DNA of 64,000 nucleotides, taken from contig OY752141.1 of the NCBI GenBank assembly GCA_963573315.1, positions 3,782,001-3,846,000 on the forward strand, read 5' to 3'. The position numbers and the translations under genes were made by a program. Under the pieces are notes generated by a model, which had not been told where the DNA came from, did not search any database, and saw only the letters and a list, made by a program, of their open reading frames with translations. This DNA is from Entomortierella parvispora. Taxonomy: Eukaryota > Mortierellomycota > Mortierellomycetes > Mortierellales > Mortierellaceae. Shown one piece after another: positions 1-9,661 of the stretch; position 1 is the first letter of the stretch; each line of letters begins with the position of its first letter.

Positions 1-196
1 GTGCCCCCACCTTCATCCCTTCCTTCCTTCCTTCCTTCCCTTTTTCATTCTTGTTCACCTGCATCTGATCTGGTCACTGACTGATTCATCCTTGTCGGGC
101 AAGCTCGACCCGTTGCAGAATCTCTTTCCCCCTTTTATTCTCCTTGTCTTTCTGTCCATTGACGTTGCATTTTTGTTGTTGGCACTATATCCCTGA

Positions 197-2815
197 ATGC
201 CGAGCACCCTTCCCCATCCTATGGCCCCAGCTCCAATCCTTCCTCAAAAGTCTATAGCCAACATGTCGGCACACAACCACAACCACAACCAAAACCACAA
301 CCAGAGCCATCACACCCAGCACCCTGCCCATGGTCATCAGCCAAACCAGCAGAGTCACCATCCTCACACTTACACTCAACAGCATACCAACCACCAGCAG
401 GTGAAGCACGAGCCTATGGATCTCTCTCTGCCACAGCAGCTTGACAATGCTCTTCGCATCCACAACCAGTATCCATCGCAATACCAGCGCCAATACCAGC
501 CCATGGAGCACCAGCAGCAACAGAACCAGCAGCAGCAATATCAAGGACAAGAGCAACACTCCTACCGTGGTCACCGCCGGTTCAACGGGAACGAGGATGA
601 AGACGACGATGACTTGGACGACGACGAAGACGACCTTGATGAGGAAGAACTGCAATCATCCAGATTCCACAGTGCCTACAACACGGCCTACAACACGGCC
701 TACAACAGCGCCTACAACAGCTGCGACGAAGGGGACGACGTCAACATGGATGGGGTCTCTCTCAAAGAAGAAGACCAGGACATGTCTGAACCCTCTTCAG
801 CCTCGACAGCCACGCCTGCCTTCTCTTTCCACAGCTCAGGTGCCTCAGTCCAGGCGCAACATCATCGCCAGCAAGCCCCTCCTCCTCCCCATCCCGCGCT
901 TGCTTCTACATCTTCATCTGCTTCATCGTCAGGGGCAGCCACCCCTCTCACTTCTCCCTCGACTCCATCCGTAAAGAAAACAGGCGCCGCTCCCGCCCCT
1001 TCTACCACCGCCAATGTGGCAATCAAGCCCCGCCCAGCTCTCCGACCCATCCTGCCCTCCCGTCCCACGAGTCCGCAACCAATGATCCAGGCACGATCTG
1101 GTGCTTCTGCAGCCAACGGCAGCGATGCCAACATTGCCTCTGGCCAGCAGAAAACCAGCATGTCATTGTTTGGTAGCACAAACGCGAGCGCAAACAACAC
1201 GCCGGGCAAGACGCGTTCGTCAGCGTACAAGATCAATGGTCTGAACATCCTCAACCGGAACAGTCTAGACAGCCGCACTGCACTCGAGATGATCCGTCGC
1301 CGGCGTGAGAACCACAACCATGTCGAGCGCCGTCGAAGGGACACGCTCAATTCGACCATCCTCCAGATCGCTGAGATTCTTCCTAACTGCTCCTCGACTG
1401 CCAAGCTCAACAAGGGCACCATTCTGCGTCTTGCACTGGACCATCTCCGGGTATGTTTTTTTTTCTTTTTCTCTTTCTTGCGCCCCTCTGCCTCATGGTC
1501 GAATTCCTTGAACTTGATGACTCAACCTTGCTTTTCTCTTTTGCTCCAACAGACCCTTCATACCGAGAACCACTCTCTTCGATCTGAGAATGCCGCGCTG
1601 CGATTCTTTTACCAAGGTGCCCAGATGCGTCGCAATGGTCCTCCTTCGTCATCCTCCGTGGCAGGGCCACCCGCGGGCAACCCAGCACTCGCTTCAGCTG
1701 CTCCCTTCCTCCCTCCCCCTCCTACCTCGCTCCCTCAAGGCCACGCACAGCCGTCCTCTGGACCCTCGCCCCACGCTTCCCGAGGACCGTCTTTCTCATC
1801 ATCATCGTCGTCGTCAACCCCAAGCGGTATGAACACCCCATCGGCCACGCCCGGCTCTCACCCAGGCCCATTCCAATCAAGCGCTTCCCGACCCGGCTCA
1901 GCAGCAAACAGTCCCCCAAGCCAACACTTGCCCCATCCTGCCCATATCAAGCGGTCCATGTCTACAAGCGGTCATTTGCAGCCCATCCTGCCCAAAGGCC
2001 AGTCGTCCTCGTTGAGGGTATCCCCTTCCTCCAGCCCAAGGCAGCACCCTCATCAGCGCCTGCAGCCACATGCAAGCCCCAGCGGCCTGAAGCCTTTCAG
2101 CGATGCAATCCGCCTTGGACCCTCTCCTTTATGTAGCCCATGTTCCTCGCCATCACTAGGACCTTCGGTCTCCATGCCAACGTCTATGGCGTCGGCACCG
2201 AATGCCCTCCATGCACTTGCAAGTGCACTCCCCACTGTTCCTGCCAGTCATCAACACTCTGCTGCAGTCGCGGCGGCGGCGGCAGCAGCAGCGAACCGAT
2301 CTTCTGGCGGCAGCGGCCACCCAGCGCGTCACCAAAAAAGTCACAGCGGAGGAAGCAGTTCGGCAGATACCGGCTCCGCTCCGTCCATTACCTCTGAAGC
2401 TGCTTCTGGTCCTGCAATGTTGCACCACCATCATCACCATCATCATCACCACCATCATACACAACAACACCAGCAACCGCCACAGCAACTGCAGGCACAC
2501 AACCACTCAATCCATCCTCTTGGCCCAGGACATGTGTCACATCAAAGTCCAGGAACAAGGCTCCCGTCTCTTGGATCCTTGACAGCTCCTTCGACCCCTC
2601 TCACTTCACCCCGCCACGGGCCTAATAGTCGTACTCAAGGGGGGCTTCCTTTGCCTCCACCTTTGAGCCTCCCTGGTCCTGCAGAGGTGTTTGGAATCCG
2701 CCAGAGTGCAGCAGCTCCAGGGGGGCAAGCACTGCAATCTGGCCATGGCCTTGGCCGCTTACACCCCCGTGAGAGCTTCAGCGCCCCCACATTGCCACCC
2801 CTGGCACCTCGTTAA
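197..2815 (+). CDS. USF-like bHLH-leucine zipper transcription factor
   Basis: Two exons, 197-1450 and 1553-2815, give 838 residues. The intron 1451-1552 has a GTATGT donor and an AACAG acceptor, is 102 bp and has no in-frame stop. The basic region begins near residue 365 with RRRRENHNHVERRRRDTLN, containing the His-Glu-Arg set that class-B bHLH proteins use to read CACGTG; it is followed by helix 1 (STILQIAEILPN), a loop and helix 2 (LNKGTILRLALDHLR). The intron falls exactly after helix 2. The next exon opens with a short zipper with Leu every seven residues (LHTENHSLRSENAAL). This order matches USF-type factors. The flanks are low complexity: His/Asn/Gln-rich N-terminus, an acidic stretch, a YNTAYNS repeat, and a C-terminus with Ser/Pro runs and a run of about twelve His. 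A nuclear DNA-binding regulator is expected; targets are unknown. The start is the first ATG in frame; a later ATG is possible. Confidence 0.85.
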   Translation: MPSTLPHPMAPAPILPQKSIANMSAHNHNHNQNHNQSHHTQHPAHGHQPNQQSHHPHTYTQQHTNHQQVKHEPMDLSLPQQLDNALRIHNQYPSQYQRQYQPMEHQQQQNQQQQYQGQEQHSYRGHRRFNGNEDEDDDDLDDDEDDLDEEELQSSRFHSAYNTAYNTAYNSAYNSCDEGDDVNMDGVSLKEEDQDMSEPSSASTATPAFSFHSSGASVQAQHHRQQAPPPPHPALASTSSSASSSGAATPLTSPSTPSVKKTGAAPAPSTTANVAIKPRPALRPILPSRPTSPQPMIQARSGASAANGSDANIASGQQKTSMSLFGSTNASANNTPGKTRSSAYKINGLNILNRNSLDSRTALEMIRRRRENHNHVERRRRDTLNSTILQIAEILPNCSSTAKLNKGTILRLALDHLRVCFFFFFSFLRPSASWSNSLNLMTQPCFSLLLQQTLHTENHSLRSENAALRFFYQGAQMRRNGPPSSSSVAGPPAGNPALASAAPFLPPPPTSLPQGHAQPSSGPSPHASRGPSFSSSSSSSTPSGMNTPSATPGSHPGPFQSSASRPGSAANSPPSQHLPHPAHIKRSMSTSGHLQPILPKGQSSSLRVSPSSSPRQHPHQRLQPHASPSGLKPFSDAIRLGPSPLCSPCSSPSLGPSVSMPTSMASAPNALHALASALPTVPASHQHSAAVAAAAAAAANRSSGGSGHPARHQKSHSGGSSSADTGSAPSITSEAASGPAMLHHHHHHHHHHHHTQQHQQPPQQLQAHNHSIHPLGPGHVSHQSPGTRLPSLGSLTAPSTPLTSPRHGPNSRTQGGLPLPPPLSLPGPAEVFGIRQSAAAPGGQALQSGHGLGRLHPRESFSAPTLPPLAPR

Positions 2816-3165
2816 GTAACTCGAGACGATATCGCCATCTTTCTTATACCATTTACTCGATTTATTTCTATTTATCTTTTGCATCCTGCATTTCGCATTC
2901 TCTTCTTTGCCATTCATGCTTCCTTTCTTAACACTTGACGCCTCTAAACCATGTATACATAAATATCATAAATAAACTGAAAAAAAGAAAAAGAGTGCCA
3001 ACGCTGGTTGGAAGACGATCCCTTGCATTGAATACACCGCAAACTCTTCCATTTACATCACCGTACCCCGATCAAACGGTTCAAGTCCGCCTTCGATCCC
3101 TTTTCGGTGAAGCGGACCGTTCGATCTGCACTGAACTGACTATATTACTGTATTGTATTAGAGGT
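2816..3165. other. 3' flank of the bHLH gene
   Basis: AT-rich non-coding stretch between the bHLH stop codon and the left target duplication of the transposon. It holds a candidate polyadenylation signal AATAAA at 2971-2976. I see no gene here. A GTTCAAGTCC string near 3080 resembles a tRNA B box but no cloverleaf can be folded around it. Confidence 0.6.
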
Positions 3166-3174
3166 ATTAAATAT
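3166..3174. repeat. Candidate left target-site duplication
   Basis: ATTAAATAT, identical to 7202-7210 on the far side of the element. It is AT-rich and low complexity, so a chance match cannot be excluded. Confidence 0.55.
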
Positions 3175-3187
3175 TATGGTGCCATTG

Positions 3188-3226
3188 AAATTAGTGGTGA
3201 GCATCTAGTGGTGAGGTCACCACTAG
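3188..3226. repeat. Left terminal inverted repeat of the MULE
   Basis: 39 bp, perfectly complementary to 7153-7191. It contains a near-palindrome (CTAGTGGTGA, two central bases, TCACCACTAG), so a single strand could form a hairpin within one end. It runs into partial 10-bp tandem copies (ACCACTAGTC/ACCACTAGAC) up to about 3250. Confidence 0.9.
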
Positions 3227-3438
3227 TCACCACTAGTCACCACTAGACACCTAGGTAATAAAATCCAACGTGTCTCACCCCCTTTTTTTTCATGTCTCTC
3301 TTCTGTGTTCTGTATTGTATGCACTCTCTCCTCCGCCTCTCTCTTCGCACATATCCTCCCGCGCACATACTCCTCACCGTCCTTCAGTTCATCTTTCTTT
3401 CCCTCGGACCGCTTTGCTTTTTGCTTCATATCCCAGAG

Positions 3439-6400
3439 ATGTCGAGTGGTGCAAGGTTGAAGCTGGCAATGAGGATTGCGGCACTTTTGATTGACGAACC
3501 GCCAGACGATGACCAGATTGTCGATTATCGATTAATCGATCAGGTCAAGATTATATTATCTGCGCGCGATATTCCATACGAACGAGATACATCTGACCTC
3601 CGTCCATCGCTCGTATCTCAAGCAAACGAGCATCGAAGACATCAGGCTGACCGCAGCATGTCTTCATTACACGACCAAGAGTCGTTTGGCAGCCATTCAT
3701 CAAAAAATAAGACTGGCACAGCTAGAAGCGAGGAAGTCATGTACGTGTCTAGTCGCCTAGGCTCCCTTTCATTGTAAACTCGACTGTTGTGCTTCCTGTA
3801 CAGTACATGTAATAAACATTATCACATGGTCTACTTACAGGTCAACATTTGAGAGCGACTACACTGACACTTACCACACCACCGATCCTACCGATACAAC
3901 CGATACAATCGATGCAACGGAAACAACTGAGGAATCAACTGAGTTCCCTAATGGTAATATTCAATACGGTGTCACTGAAGACATGTCTTGGTCAACAATT
4001 GAATGCCGTGGTGTTGGATGGGCGATGCATGTTTATGGCACCTCGAAAACCAAGTCAGGAGTTACTCATTACAAAACCTGCCTGGGCGTATTCAAATGTT
4101 CACAGTGCGACTTCATTGAACGACCTCGCCAGCCTCTCACTACGAAGAAGGACGCAAAGCCTCGTGAGCCTATCACACGGTGTCTCATACATGAGACGCT
4201 GGGTACGTGGATGCAATGTGGAGCCACATTGAAGGTGCACACTCCGCATTCGAGCAAGGAGGGCAAACCTGTGACCATTACCTTCACACACTCCGGCTAC
4301 CACCGTCATCCAAGACCCCCACCTTTACGCCCAGATGGATCAGGACGCAAGGCATTCGAGGAGATCGTGAACATTGCTCCAGAGATTAAGCCGAAGAATT
4401 TACTGGTCGGTACTCCAACACGCAAATCAATAACAAGACTGCACTCTGCCTTCGCAAACCTGGGCCGAACCGCGCACTATCGGCGTAACGCTCTTCGAAA
4501 GTACACACCTGGTAACTCATTGGCATTCTTGTCTTCTTATGAGGAAAAGATCAACGACAACTTCATTCGCTCATCGGCTATCGGGCGGAACAAAGGACAT
4601 TTCTCAATTCAAACGTCATACATGCGTAAGACACTCATCACAACGTTGACGGAGAGTAGTTTTCAAACCGACTCAGTCCATTCATGGATTAGTGATCCAT
4701 TCCACAAAGATGTCAACGCCACTATCACATCTACATATTGCCACAAGCTCAAGAGAACCGTGATCGTACTCATCACGGTGATGTATGGAAAGACAAAAGA
4801 GCAATACGAATTCCACTTTCTTGCATTCTTACGATCACTTCGATATCCAAGCTGGAGCGATTTTCAGAGAGACTTTCCCGGGATGACATGCGATTTTTCG
4901 GATGCTCAACGCAGAGGATTTGAGAACGCCCTTCGAAAGCTTTTCTCAATTCCAAAGGAAGACGACTTGAACCTCGAACGCTTTTTTCGATTTTGTCACG
5001 TCCACTATAAACGCTCACTGACGCGCGTTCGCCGAAACCATGCCATTATTCCTCCAGAAGAAGAGAACGAGTTCTATCGCCTTGGTATACTGCTCCTGGA
5101 AGTGAAAATCAAACTCAAGTTTGACAACATTGTGCAGGATATCCTTCAACGGTACCCAAATGTCAAAGACTGGATGCAGTGGTATCTACATCGTGACAGA
5201 GCCAAGCACATTTATCCAGCAATGGCCGCCTACGACTATTCAGCAATTGGAAAGGACACCAATGCACAAGAGTCAATTGGAGGCGACCTCAAACGCACCT
5301 CAGGAAACAAAAAGGTCTCGCCAGTTGATGCTGGTATTCATTCTGTTTTATATCTGCATCGGATCGAGGAGGACTATAAACTAGCAATAGCTGGTACACA
5401 GGTGCGATACAAAACAGGCAAGAGGACGGACAAAACAAGCAATGAGGACAAAGAGGACAGGCAGCAAGACAAGCAGCAAGACAAGCAGCAAGATAAGCAG
5501 CAGGACGAGCAGCCGGACAAGCAACAGGACAGGCAGAAGAAGAAAGTAAGATGGAGGGCGGGAGAGGCATACAAGAATGACGGGAGAGCGCCAGACACCA
5601 CAAAATCTCTCATCACCATTTCAAAGAGAAAGAGCAACGCGGGACGCCCCAAAGGCAGTAGGAACAAAGTACCAAAGCTGGATATCAATGTGAGAAACTT
5701 TGGGATACCTTGGTCGTTTGACTACAAGGGCTTCTCCGGAAAAAACACTTGCCCGCTTGATACAGCTCTTATGGCATTGTATCTTCTGCACAAGCATCGA
5801 GGAGCCCAGTTGCCAACTCCCGTCAAAGAGTCAGACAACGGCAAGACCCTCTCACAGGTCATGGAGAAAATGGATCGAGCCGAATATGACGAAGCACGTT
5901 GGCTATGGTGTACCCAGGCTATGGGTTACGAGCCTGTTGGAGAGCAAGACCTCTTTCTCAGTACAGAAGAGGTGTTCTTCGATCTTCTTCCTGGTCTGAC
6001 ACGCTTTGATGTCGAAATAACCTCCACGTGCAAGTCCTCAGATTGCCCCAAGCCACGCAACACCGAGAAGAAGCGTCTCTCTGCTTTTGTGCTTCGTAGT
6101 GCACATGTTACTCAGAGTTCCTTGGACAAGTTCTTGACTCTCGAGAAACCTCGATGCTCTGAACGTGTAGAGATAAATCAAGAACGACGCAGCTACAACT
6201 TACGCAGGCAAACCACCGTAATCCCAGATGAAGGCACCTTCATGACTTGGTACTCTTGTCCTGCCAACCGGATAATGGAGCCAATGACTATCCTGACCAC
6301 ACCGGCTTTACTTGTCTTGGATTGCGTGCAGCACAACCAGAACTGCACCCAATCATATCGCGCTCCAGTGCAATCTCTGACATTCGGAGGGTGCAGGTAC

Positions 6401-7081
6401 CACCTTGGGTGTGTTTTGTATGGCAATGGTCACCACTTCTGCTGCACCGTATCCATATTGGGCCGTTTCCTCTTTTACGATGGGTTGAAAAGGCCAAAAG
6501 TTGAATGGTTGGTTCCTAAGGACAATAACCCTCCCGCAGGGTACTATATAGCTACGGTCTGGTATCTAAAGAGTGACACGTCCTCTTTGAGAGCAGATAA
6601 GGCCGCGCGAAGTCCATCCCCAGAACAAGATGCACGAGAACAAGATGCATTAGAACAAGGCACACTAGAGCAAGATGTTCCCATACAAGACGACGCGCCA
6701 GAAGAGGCGGGGGATTCATCTTTTCCATACACCCTCGAAGCACTAAGTCCACCCCCATCTCCAACTGTGATGAGCCCTACTCCAGAGATGTCTCCTGCCC
6801 CAGAGATATCAACCTTGCAGCGCAACAAGAGGATGCACCACCCAATTGGCATCTCAGTCAGTGTTGTTGGACAGAGAGGAAGCATGCCAAAGTGTAAAAC
6901 ATGTGGACAGCAAATTGATCGAGGTACAGGACGGTTGGTTTTAAGAGAGGTAACCAACGAGCAGAGAGGTTGGAGTAGTACCTCACACTTTCATTTGATC
7001 AAGTCTTGTGTGTCTGTCATTGCTCCGCAGTACCAGGCACAGATCCAACCGCACCTGCATGAGGAATCAGATTCAGACTAG
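3439..7081 (+). CDS. GCM-domain MULE transposase with C-terminal peptidase-like domain
   Basis: Exons 3439-3740 and 3841-7081 (intron GTACGT...TTACAG, 100 bp) encode 1180 residues. Residues about 150-265 form a GCM domain: GWAM, then KTCLGVFKCSQC, further Cys/His, and HRHPRP at its end. The DDE core follows: D386 (first acid, least certain), D452 in TCDFSDAQ, the CxxH pair C486/H489, and E578 in NAQESIGG, the MULE pattern. Then come a Gln/Asp/Lys repeat (about residues 640-670), an AT-hook (GRPKGS, about 702) and a putative papain/USP-like peptidase fold with C738 (NTCPLDTAL), H965/H966 (GHHFCC) and D981 (FYDGL). A terminal CxxC (1119/1122) with later His and Cys may bind zinc. The start at 3439 avoids a pyrimidine-rich leader frame. 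AATAAA at 7085-7090 follows the stop. Expected role: cut-and-paste transposition in the nucleus. That the peptidase is active is unproven. Confidence 0.88.
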
Positions 7082-7110
7082 ATGAATAAAGGATTGATGT
7101 TTCCAGGGAT

Positions 7111-7160
7111 GTCTAGTGGTGTCTAGTGGTGTCTAGTGGTGTCTAGTGGTGTCTAGTGGT
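7111..7160. repeat. Five tandem 10-bp units in the right MULE end
   Basis: Five perfect copies of GTCTAGTGGT lead into the right inverted repeat. The left end carries about three copies of the reverse-complement unit with a GTC/GAC variant. Such subterminal arrays are typical transposase binding sites in this class (inference). Confidence 0.9.
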
Positions 7161-7191
7161 GACCTCACCACTAGATGCTCACCACTAATTT
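7153..7191. repeat. Right terminal inverted repeat of the MULE
   Basis: Perfect 39-bp reverse complement of 3188-3226. It overlaps the last 10-bp tandem unit and includes the same internal hairpin-forming near-palindrome. Confidence 0.9.
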
Positions 7192-7201
7192 TATTGGACT
7201 C

Positions 7202-7210
7202 ATTAAATAT
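7202..7210. repeat. Candidate right target-site duplication
   Basis: ATTAAATAT, matching 3166-3174; it lies 14 bp beyond the stop codon of the neighbouring minus-strand gene. Confidence 0.55.
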
Positions 7211-7224
7211 GAAGTCTATGATAG

Positions 7225-8617
7225 TTATTTCATCTGAGCAACGAATGCATTGACTCCTAGTAGAAAAGTTTCCTTCTGCTTCCTGAAGGTCTCCTTCTCC
7301 TTCCTGAAAGTCTCCTTCTCCTCCTCGAACTTTGCCCTGTCGCGCTTCAGTATATTTTTTCCTTTAGAAATCTCGATCTGCAAGAACTGCCAGTCCTTCA
7401 TGGCTTCAAGACGAGCCACTTGGCGTTCCTTTGCCATCTCGGCATCGTGGCGGACCCGATCTTGCAAGAACTCTGCCTCCATACAACGGCGTTTTTGCCT
7501 CATCTCGTTTTCCAGATCGATTTTCGCTGTTCTTTCTCTCTTTGTCAATAGGTCACTGAGGGCAAAGGCCTGTAATGCAGAGTCCTTTGACATGTCAGAG
7601 AGTGCTTTAGAACCAGGCAGGCTACTATGGGATATGAGTCTGGTTTCTACGATATAGAGGGCGAAAATGAATAAATGGAGAACATTTTCCTGAAGAAACC
7701 GTACAAGAGCCATAACACATACCATGCTTGGAGGATTCTATGGGCTTGCCGATAACTCTATCGGTGAGGCCGCCCAGGTTTAGACTAGGAAATTTGTCAT
7801 TGGCAGCCCTTCTCGTGGGAGAGAGCAGTTCAAGTCTTCTAGGATGGGTGTCATTGCCAGCCTTGCTCGTAGGAGCGGGCAGTTGAGGTTGACTAGGGGA
7901 GGCGTCATTGACAGCGCTTTTCGACGTGGGAGCAGGCAGTTCAAAGAAGGGCTTTGACTTGAAGAAAGAAGGCTTCTTTGAATCAAAGACGGTGTGCAGG
8001 CGGGTGAAAGGTGGACAATGTTTTTCCTGGCGTTCAAGAAGATCGTAACCCGAGATGGTTGTTGATGATGCCATGGCGGCGGCCTCGCGATATTTCATCC
8101 TGAAGTACCTGATTTTTGTTTTAACAGATTCTACGGTAACGACCACGCCAAGATTGGATTTGGTGAAAGCTACAATATCTTGGTAAAGCTCTTGTGTTCG
8201 ACCTTTGGATTCCGGATGGCAGCACATCCATTTGAGAAGACCCATCGTTTCACACGAGGTCCAAATCCCTGGGTCTCTATCCATTAGGCTCACTTGTGCA
8301 AAATCGAGTTCGCTGTCGTCCTCACTATCACTATCCTTGTCGGCGACGTTGACGTTGACGTCGGCGCTCTTCGGCTTGTCAATTGCTGCATCTTTTTTAC
8401 CCTTTTTATCCTTTTTATCCTTTTTATCTTTTCGAATGCGCGAAGCAGCAGGTGGGGGTGTCACAGGCACAACTCTCGCAGGCAAAGGTGTCGCAGGCAA
8501 GGGTGTTGATCGTAATCGTCGAGTTGGGGCCACATTCGCAGCTCTGCTGCTGCGTGACCGACTAACGGGGGTGGACGGCACAGTGGCCAAGGATTGACGG
8601 GAAGACTGCCTCGGCAT
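7225..8617 (-). CDS. Myb/SANT-like domain protein with C-terminal coiled coil
   Basis: Two exons on the minus strand, 8617-7723 and 7646-7225 (intron GTATGT...CGTAG, 76 bp), encode 438 residues. The N-terminus is basic and Pro-rich with a KDKKDKKDKKGKK tract, then an acidic patch (DSDSEDDSELD). Residues about 115-185 (GIWTSCETMGLLKWM, then KIRYFRMKYREA) look like the trihelix Myb/SANT-like DNA-binding fold common in fungal and transposon-associated proteins. Three imperfect repeats around LPAPTSK..ND follow, then a long charged helix with RKEKETFRK repeats, predicted coiled coil. ATG 8617 (MPRQSSRQ) is preferred; an in-frame ATG at 8665 exists. The transposon lies just past the stop, so its native 3' UTR is probably interrupted. 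Function unknown; a DNA-binding host gene or a domesticated transposon accessory are both possible. Confidence 0.7.
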
Positions 8618-8884
8618 GATGTTGGCAGGTCGAGGATTTTCCGGGATGGCGAGATGAATTGACAATTGAGTGAAATGAAGGTAAAGGCAATGCGATGGAG
8701 TGTGCTCAGATCTGAATGTACCGTGGAGTGTCCAAGCGTAGTTGGTAATGATGGGGATGCAATATAGTTGAGGGACGTGTCCTCAGTTCCTCACAACAAG
8801 AAATTGAGCCACGACAAGCCACTGAAACTGTCGGCTTCCTGTTTTTGTCACTCCAACGACCATGGGGCTAGGTGGAAGGTGAGG

Positions 8885-8932
8885 CCGGTGGTAGAAAGGG
8901 CCGGTAGTAGAAGGGACCGGTGGTAAAAACCG
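8885..8932. repeat. Three imperfect 16-bp tandem units
   Basis: Units begin CCGGTGGTAG, CCGGTAGTAG and CCGGTGGTAA at 8885, 8901 and 8917. Short minisatellite in the divergent intergenic region; no function evident. Confidence 0.6.
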
Positions 8933-9492
8933 CCATGATAAAGAAAAGGCATCAGGGCTGCAATTGGAAGTGACAATCGAGGGAAAAGTTGCTTTCAGGA
9001 ACGAACAAGGTGGCAACCGCTTCGCCCAGGTCACTTTTTGGGCTCCTCAACCACACCATCCAATGGTTGTCCTGCTCCACTCTTTGATCAAAGAGCGCAG
9101 GATCTCGATGACTGGAAAGCTCTGTTTCCTTTGTCTTTTCTTTTTGAAGCTGGCTAGACTTCACTTTTTTCTTTTACTGCTTCACAGAACACAAGACGGT
9201 CTCTATCTGGTATCTTCATTCTCGCGCACAAGAAGGAGAAGGGACATTGTTACTTTGGCAGCGTTGCAATTGCTTCGCCCAGATCGAACAGCTGGCCATG
9301 ATTTTTTTAGGTTCTTTGTTATCCCTAGGATCCTGTCTCCACTTCCATTGCCCTTTCTGCAGAAGAGACAAAGATTGTTGTTGTTTATTATCCTTTATAA
9401 CTTGGGATCGCCTTCCTTTATTCACAACTGGCCCTTACCGCCTGTTCTTGACTTCTAAATAAAACTCGGAATTGCACCCACAAAGAGTCTCG

Positions 9493-9500
9493 TATAAAAG
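9493..9500 (+). promoter_or_regulatory. TATA-like box of the coiled-coil gene
   Basis: TATAAAAG, 169 bp upstream of ATG 9662, followed by a pyrimidine/C-rich leader. Distance and context suit a fungal core promoter; the transcription start is not visible from sequence. Confidence 0.5.
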
Positions 9501-9661
9501 AGCGCTTCGCTCGGTTTTTCCTCGTCGCTTTCCTCACCTTCGAACTCCAAGATTTGATCCTTCCCCCATCCAACGCACCCCCCCACCTTTTTTATTCCAC
9601 ATCTCACACGCAGATACACCAGACTGAAATCACACGCCCGGGCTTTTCATAGCTACGATCC

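Larger units (their letters stand above)
3166..7210. mobile_element. Mutator-like (MULE) DNA transposon with GCM-domain transposase
   Basis: The element is bounded by 39-bp perfect terminal inverted repeats (3188-3226 and 7153-7191), with weaker similarity for about 10 bp further out on each side. A 9-bp direct repeat ATTAAATAT flanks it at 3166-3174 and 7202-7210, the size expected of MULE target duplications. The outermost bases are not fully symmetric, so the exact tips are uncertain by a few bases. Inside the inverted repeats lie short tandem repeats of a 10-bp unit. The only gene is the transposase on the + strand. The intact reading frame, perfect repeats and matching duplications suggest a recent insertion and a possibly autonomous copy (inference). 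Confidence 0.85.
8618..9661. other. Intergenic region between divergent genes
   Basis: About 1 kb separating the minus-strand SANT gene from the plus-strand coiled-coil gene; it should hold both promoters. It contains a 16-bp imperfect triplication (8885-8932) and a TATA-like box (9493-9500). A 164-codon open frame at 8964-9458 has no recognisable protein features and is not called. Confidence 0.6.

Noticed and set aside
862-1422. 186-codon minus-strand frame inside the bHLH gene
   Set aside because: Antisense shadow of the bHLH exon, no protein-like motif.
3060-3110. Possible tRNA B box GTTCAAGTCC
   Set aside because: No matching T-stem, acceptor stem or anticodon arm can be folded around it.
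5458-5535. CRISPR-like short repeats
   Set aside because: These are coding Gln/Asp/Lys repeats in the transposase with no spacers; the organism is eukaryotic.
8964-9458. 164-codon plus-strand open frame in the intergenic region
   Set aside because: Composition is Leu/Phe/Arg-rich from pyrimidine-rich DNA, no family motif, and it overlaps the region expected to be promoter of the coiled-coil gene.
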